This document shows, piece by piece, positions 61,187-64,000 of a stretch of 64,000 nt of DNA. The stretch spans positions 314,023 to 378,022 of the forward strand of contig MKVQ01000004.1 in assembly GCA_001899635.1 (NCBI GenBank), written 5' to 3'. The translations under genes were made by a program, and so were the position numbers. Under the pieces are notes generated by a model. It was not told where the DNA came from. It made no database searches and was given only the letters and a program-made list of their open reading frames with translations. Origin of the DNA: Myxococcales bacterium 68-20 (GTDB taxonomy: Bacteria > Myxococcota_A > Polyangia > Polyangiales > Polyangiaceae). Numbering within the stretch: position 1 is the first letter of the stretch; each line of letters opens with the position of its first letter.

Positions 61187-64000
61187 GCGGAGGCACCTTC
61201 TCGACGCGCGTCGCTGCGTTCTTCATCCGGTCGCACCTGACCCCCCTGCTCATCGTCGTATCGATCGCCCTCGGGCTGTTCGCCACGGTGACGACGGCAA
61301 AAGAAGAGGAGCCGTCGATCACGATCGCGATGTTCGACGTAGCCATCGCGTGGCCGGGGCATGACACGGCCGAGGTCGACGAGCGACTCGCTCGTCCCGT
61401 GGCAGCGTGGGTGCGAGAGCTGCCCGGCGCAGAGCACGTCCTGTCAGCGTCGGCTGACGACGCGACGCTCCTCGCGGTGCAGTTTCGACAGGGAGTCCGT
61501 CGAGAAGACGCCTTCACCCAGCTGAGCGAGCGATTGAACGCGCGAAGCTCGCTCCTCCCCGAGGGGGCATCCGTCCTGTCGTTCACCCCACGGGGGGTGG
61601 AGGACGTGCCGGTGCTCGCGTTCTCGATCACCAGCGACGCAAGCAGCCCTGAAGAGCTGCGGCGCCACGCGGTCGCCGTCTCACGCACGCTCGAGCAGCA
61701 GTCGAATGTCGCGAGCGTGGCCGTGCTAGGCGGGGCGCAGCGCGCGTTCCGCGTAGAGGTGGATCCCGCGAGGCTCTCCTCGTATCGGCTCGACATCGAC
61801 GCGGTGAACGGCGCGATTCGACACGCGAACCTCGAGCTGCCCGTGGGCCGCTTCGAGAGCGGCACGCGCGTCGCGCTCGTTCGCGCGGGGTCGACCATCG
61901 ACTCGGTGCACGATCTCGAAGGGCTTCCGCTCACGGAGACGAGCGCGGGCGTCGTCCGCCTTCGTGACGTGGCGTCGGTGCGCGACGTCGTGCGCGAACC
62001 GACGGCCTACGTCGCGCACGGCGGCCGCGACGGCGTTCATGCTCGTGTCTCCGATTCGGTGACCATCATGGTCTCGAAGGTGACAGGGGCAAATTCGGCA
62101 GAGCTCACCCAGCGCCTCCGCGCGTGGATGTCCACCGAAGGCGCGCGCCTGCTGCCGGGGGACGCGAGAGTTCACGTCGCGCTCGATACCGGCGCGACGG
62201 CGGAGGAGAGGGTTACGACGCTCTTCGAGCACATCGGTATCGCCACCGTCGTGGTGGTCGTGTTGATCGGTCTGTCGCTTGGCCGTCGCGAGGCGGCGAT
62301 CGTCGCCATCGTCATTCCGGCGACCCTCGCGATCGTCCCGTTCGTCTACCAGGCAGCAGGGTTCACGCTCAACCGCATCACCCTCGCGGCGATGATCTTC
62401 GCGATCGGCATCCTGGTCGATGACGCGATCGTCGTCGTCGAGAACGTGCATCGGCGGTTCCAGGAGGACGGCGGCCGTTCGGTCGACCTCCGAAGCCTCG
62501 CGGCCGAGGCCGTCGGTGAGGTCGCGAACCCGACCATCCTCGCGACGTTAACGGTCGTGGCGGCGCTGACGCCCACGGCGTTCGTCTCCGGCATGATCGG
62601 TCAGTACCTACGGCCCCTGCCGATCGGCGCGTCGGTCGCGATGGTGTTCTCGTTGGTCATCGCGCTGACGGTGACGCCGTACCTGAGCTACCGCATCCTG
62701 CGGAATGCTCACGCCGATCACGCCGTGAGCCCGGGCTGGCTTCGGCTCTATCGACGACTGCTCACGTGGACGCTCGCGAGGCCGCTGCGCGGGGCGGGAG
62801 TGTTGTTGGCGGGTGTGTCGCTGCTCCTCGGCGCGCTCGCGCTCCTGCCGACGCGCACCGTGCTGGTGAAGCTCCTGCCGGGGAGCGACGCGGCGGACAT
62901 GAGCGTCGTCATCGACCTCCCCGCTGGCACCTCGCTCAGTCGCGCCCACCAGGAGCAGAAGCTCCTCGCGGCGAAGCTCCTGGAGATCCCAGAGGTCGAG
63001 TCTCTCCAAGTGTACTCGGGACGACCGGGACCTTCGACCTTCCAAGGCGTCGCTCGTCACTACATGCTCCGAGCCGCCCCCCATCAGGGCGAGATCCAGC
63101 TCCAGCTCGTCTCACGCGGGAAGCGCTCACGTGACAGTCACGCCATCGCGGAGGAGGTTCGCCGCGTCACCGACGCCCACCTCTCGCCGCAGAACGCGAT
63201 CTTCACGGTCGCCGAGCCGCCGCCGGGGCCGCCGGTTCAAGCGGCGCTCGTCGCAGAGATCTACGGCGCCTCCGAGGAGGCACGGAGCGCGACCGCGACG
63301 CGCGTGCACGCTGCTTTCCTCGCCGAGCCGTCGCTCGTCGACGTGGACTGGACGCTACGCCCGTCGACGCCGCAGACCGTCCTCAGGACGGACACGACGA
63401 ACCTCTCGCTCCACGCTGTCTCGGGCGCGCGGCTCGTCGCGAGCCAACGCTCGCTGTTCGCGGGCGATGCGCTGGCGGAGCTCGAGATCCCCGGTGAGGT
63501 GGAGCGTGTCGCCGTCGTCGTCCAGGCGTCGAACGCGGCACAAACGCAGCCGAACGATATGCTGGACGTTCGCGCGGTATCGATGCGCGGGGCGTTGGTG
63601 CCGATCGCCGACATCGCGCGGCTCGAGCCTCGCGAGGGCCGACCGCCGCTGCTCCGCAAGGACCTCTTGCCTGTGGTGTTCGTCATGGGCGAGATGCGCG
63701 GGGCCGAAGCACCGGCGTACGCCGCGCTCGACATCACCCAGGCGCTGCGACGTGAGGGGGCTGACGTCGACGTTCAGTGGATGGAACGCGCCCCCGATGC
63801 CGCGCGCACGACGTTGCGCTGGGGCGGAGAGTGGACGACGACCTACGAGCTGTTCCGAGATCTCGGCGTGGCATTCGCCGCCGCGCTCGCGTTCATCTAC
63901 GTCACGCTCGTCGCTTGGTATGGCTCCTACGTCACGCCGATCGTCGTGATGATCCCGATCCCGCTCGCGCTCGTCGGGGTCGTGCCCGCGCACCTCCTGG
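61183..64000 (+). CDS. RND efflux transporter (AcrB/HAE1-like), cut by right window edge
   Basis: At least 939 residues, still open at the edge. ATG 61183 overlaps the adaptor stop. TM1 is LTPLLIVVSIALGLFATV; the first porter domain follows. TM2-TM6 at ~350-510 include the proton-relay helix AIGILVDDAIVVVENV with the paired Asp. The second porter half is at ~555-870 and TM8 follows. Features such as LPTRTVLVKLLPGSDAADM fit pumps for hydrophobic compounds or metals; the substrate is not clear. Three-gene TetR-adaptor-RND operon. Confidence 0.93.
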   Translation, partial: MSGGTFSTRVAAFFIRSHLTPLLIVVSIALGLFATVTTAKEEEPSITIAMFDVAIAWPGHDTAEVDERLARPVAAWVRELPGAEHVLSASADDATLLAVQFRQGVRREDAFTQLSERLNARSSLLPEGASVLSFTPRGVEDVPVLAFSITSDASSPEELRRHAVAVSRTLEQQSNVASVAVLGGAQRAFRVEVDPARLSSYRLDIDAVNGAIRHANLELPVGRFESGTRVALVRAGSTIDSVHDLEGLPLTETSAGVVRLRDVASVRDVVREPTAYVAHGGRDGVHARVSDSVTIMVSKVTGANSAELTQRLRAWMSTEGARLLPGDARVHVALDTGATAEERVTTLFEHIGIATVVVVVLIGLSLGRREAAIVAIVIPATLAIVPFVYQAAGFTLNRITLAAMIFAIGILVDDAIVVVENVHRRFQEDGGRSVDLRSLAAEAVGEVANPTILATLTVVAALTPTAFVSGMIGQYLRPLPIGASVAMVFSLVIALTVTPYLSYRILRNAHADHAVSPGWLRLYRRLLTWTLARPLRGAGVLLAGVSLLLGALALLPTRTVLVKLLPGSDAADMSVVIDLPAGTSLSRAHQEQKLLAAKLLEIPEVESLQVYSGRPGPSTFQGVARHYMLRAAPHQGEIQLQLVSRGKRSRDSHAIAEEVRRVTDAHLSPQNAIFTVAEPPPGPPVQAALVAEIYGASEEARSATATRVHAAFLAEPSLVDVDWTLRPSTPQTVLRTDTTNLSLHAVSGARLVASQRSLFAGDALAELEIPGEVERVAVVVQASNAAQTQPNDMLDVRAVSMRGALVPIADIARLEPREGRPPLLRKDLLPVVFVMGEMRGAEAPAYAALDITQALRREGADVDVQWMERAPDAARTTLRWGGEWTTTYELFRDLGVAFAAALAFIYVTLVAWYGSYVTPIVVMIPIPLALVGVVPAHLL

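Noticed and set aside
50-64000. tRNA, rRNA or riboswitch genes
   Set aside because: No cloverleaf with a matching anticodon arm, rRNA core sequence or known riboswitch consensus was recognised by eye.

Overview
The window is GC-rich DNA from a myxobacterium-like organism (Myxococcota, most likely Polyangia). The pointers are an MglA-type GTPase with roadblock proteins, several NtrC-type AAA+ regulators, eukaryote-like Ser/Thr kinases beside a PP2C phosphatase, a MYXO-CTERM-like surface protein, many lipoproteins and TonB receptors carrying their own TonB domain. No rRNA, tRNA or CRISPR array was seen.

Layout. 1-6.6 kb: an MglA-like GTPase (cut by the window edge) faces a five-gene operon: a DUF4388-like protein, an ABC ATPase fused to a protein phosphatase, a roadblock protein, a ferredoxin/flavin reductase/globin/zinc-ribbon fusion and a small membrane protein. 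6.8-12.6 kb: exbB-exbD-tonB (tonB frameshifted) diverges from a TonB-dependent receptor and lipoprotein, with a TGTCC/GGACA operator array between. 12.6-20.7 kb: NtrC-type regulator and histidine kinase, Flp pilin, TadE/TadG-like pseudopilin genes and a lipoprotein. 20.9-32.6 kb: outer-membrane proteins, two Ser/Thr kinases, an FHA-AAA+ regulator lacking GAFTGA, a MYXO-CTERM-like lipoprotein, a hydrolase and a PP2C phosphatase with decapeptide repeats. 32.7-39.0 kb: housekeeping genes (glutamate dehydrogenase, cdsA, uppS), then a fused Kal-Kce lysine-fermentation enzyme coupled to trpE.

39-59 kb is accessory. The 3' tail of trpE is duplicated 6.6 kb downstream (38963 and 45563). Between the copies lie a decayed IS91-family transposase, a low-GC secreted metalloprotease with FG-GAP-like repeats and an unrecognised gene. 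A ~100-bp element that looks like a solitary IS91 end recurs at 40506, 43724, 54550, 57161 and partly at 58212. A decayed REP-associated transposase interrupts a lipoprotein gene, and a fragment of a TIR-like (CAP12) immune effector is left nearby.

The most promising system is at 45969-54545. It has a sensorless sigma54 activator, a HlyD adaptor, a C39 peptidase/ABC exporter and a second ABC exporter in one operon resembling NHLM-type bacteriocin export. Divergent from a GRDP-like gene is a 52-residue peptide gene with a Glu-rich leader and a CxCxxCC core, with a candidate sigma54 promoter, inverted-repeat activator sites and a strong terminator hairpin of its own. It looks like a sigma54-controlled ribosomal peptide. 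59.4-64 kb holds a TetR regulator and an RND efflux pump cut by the right edge.
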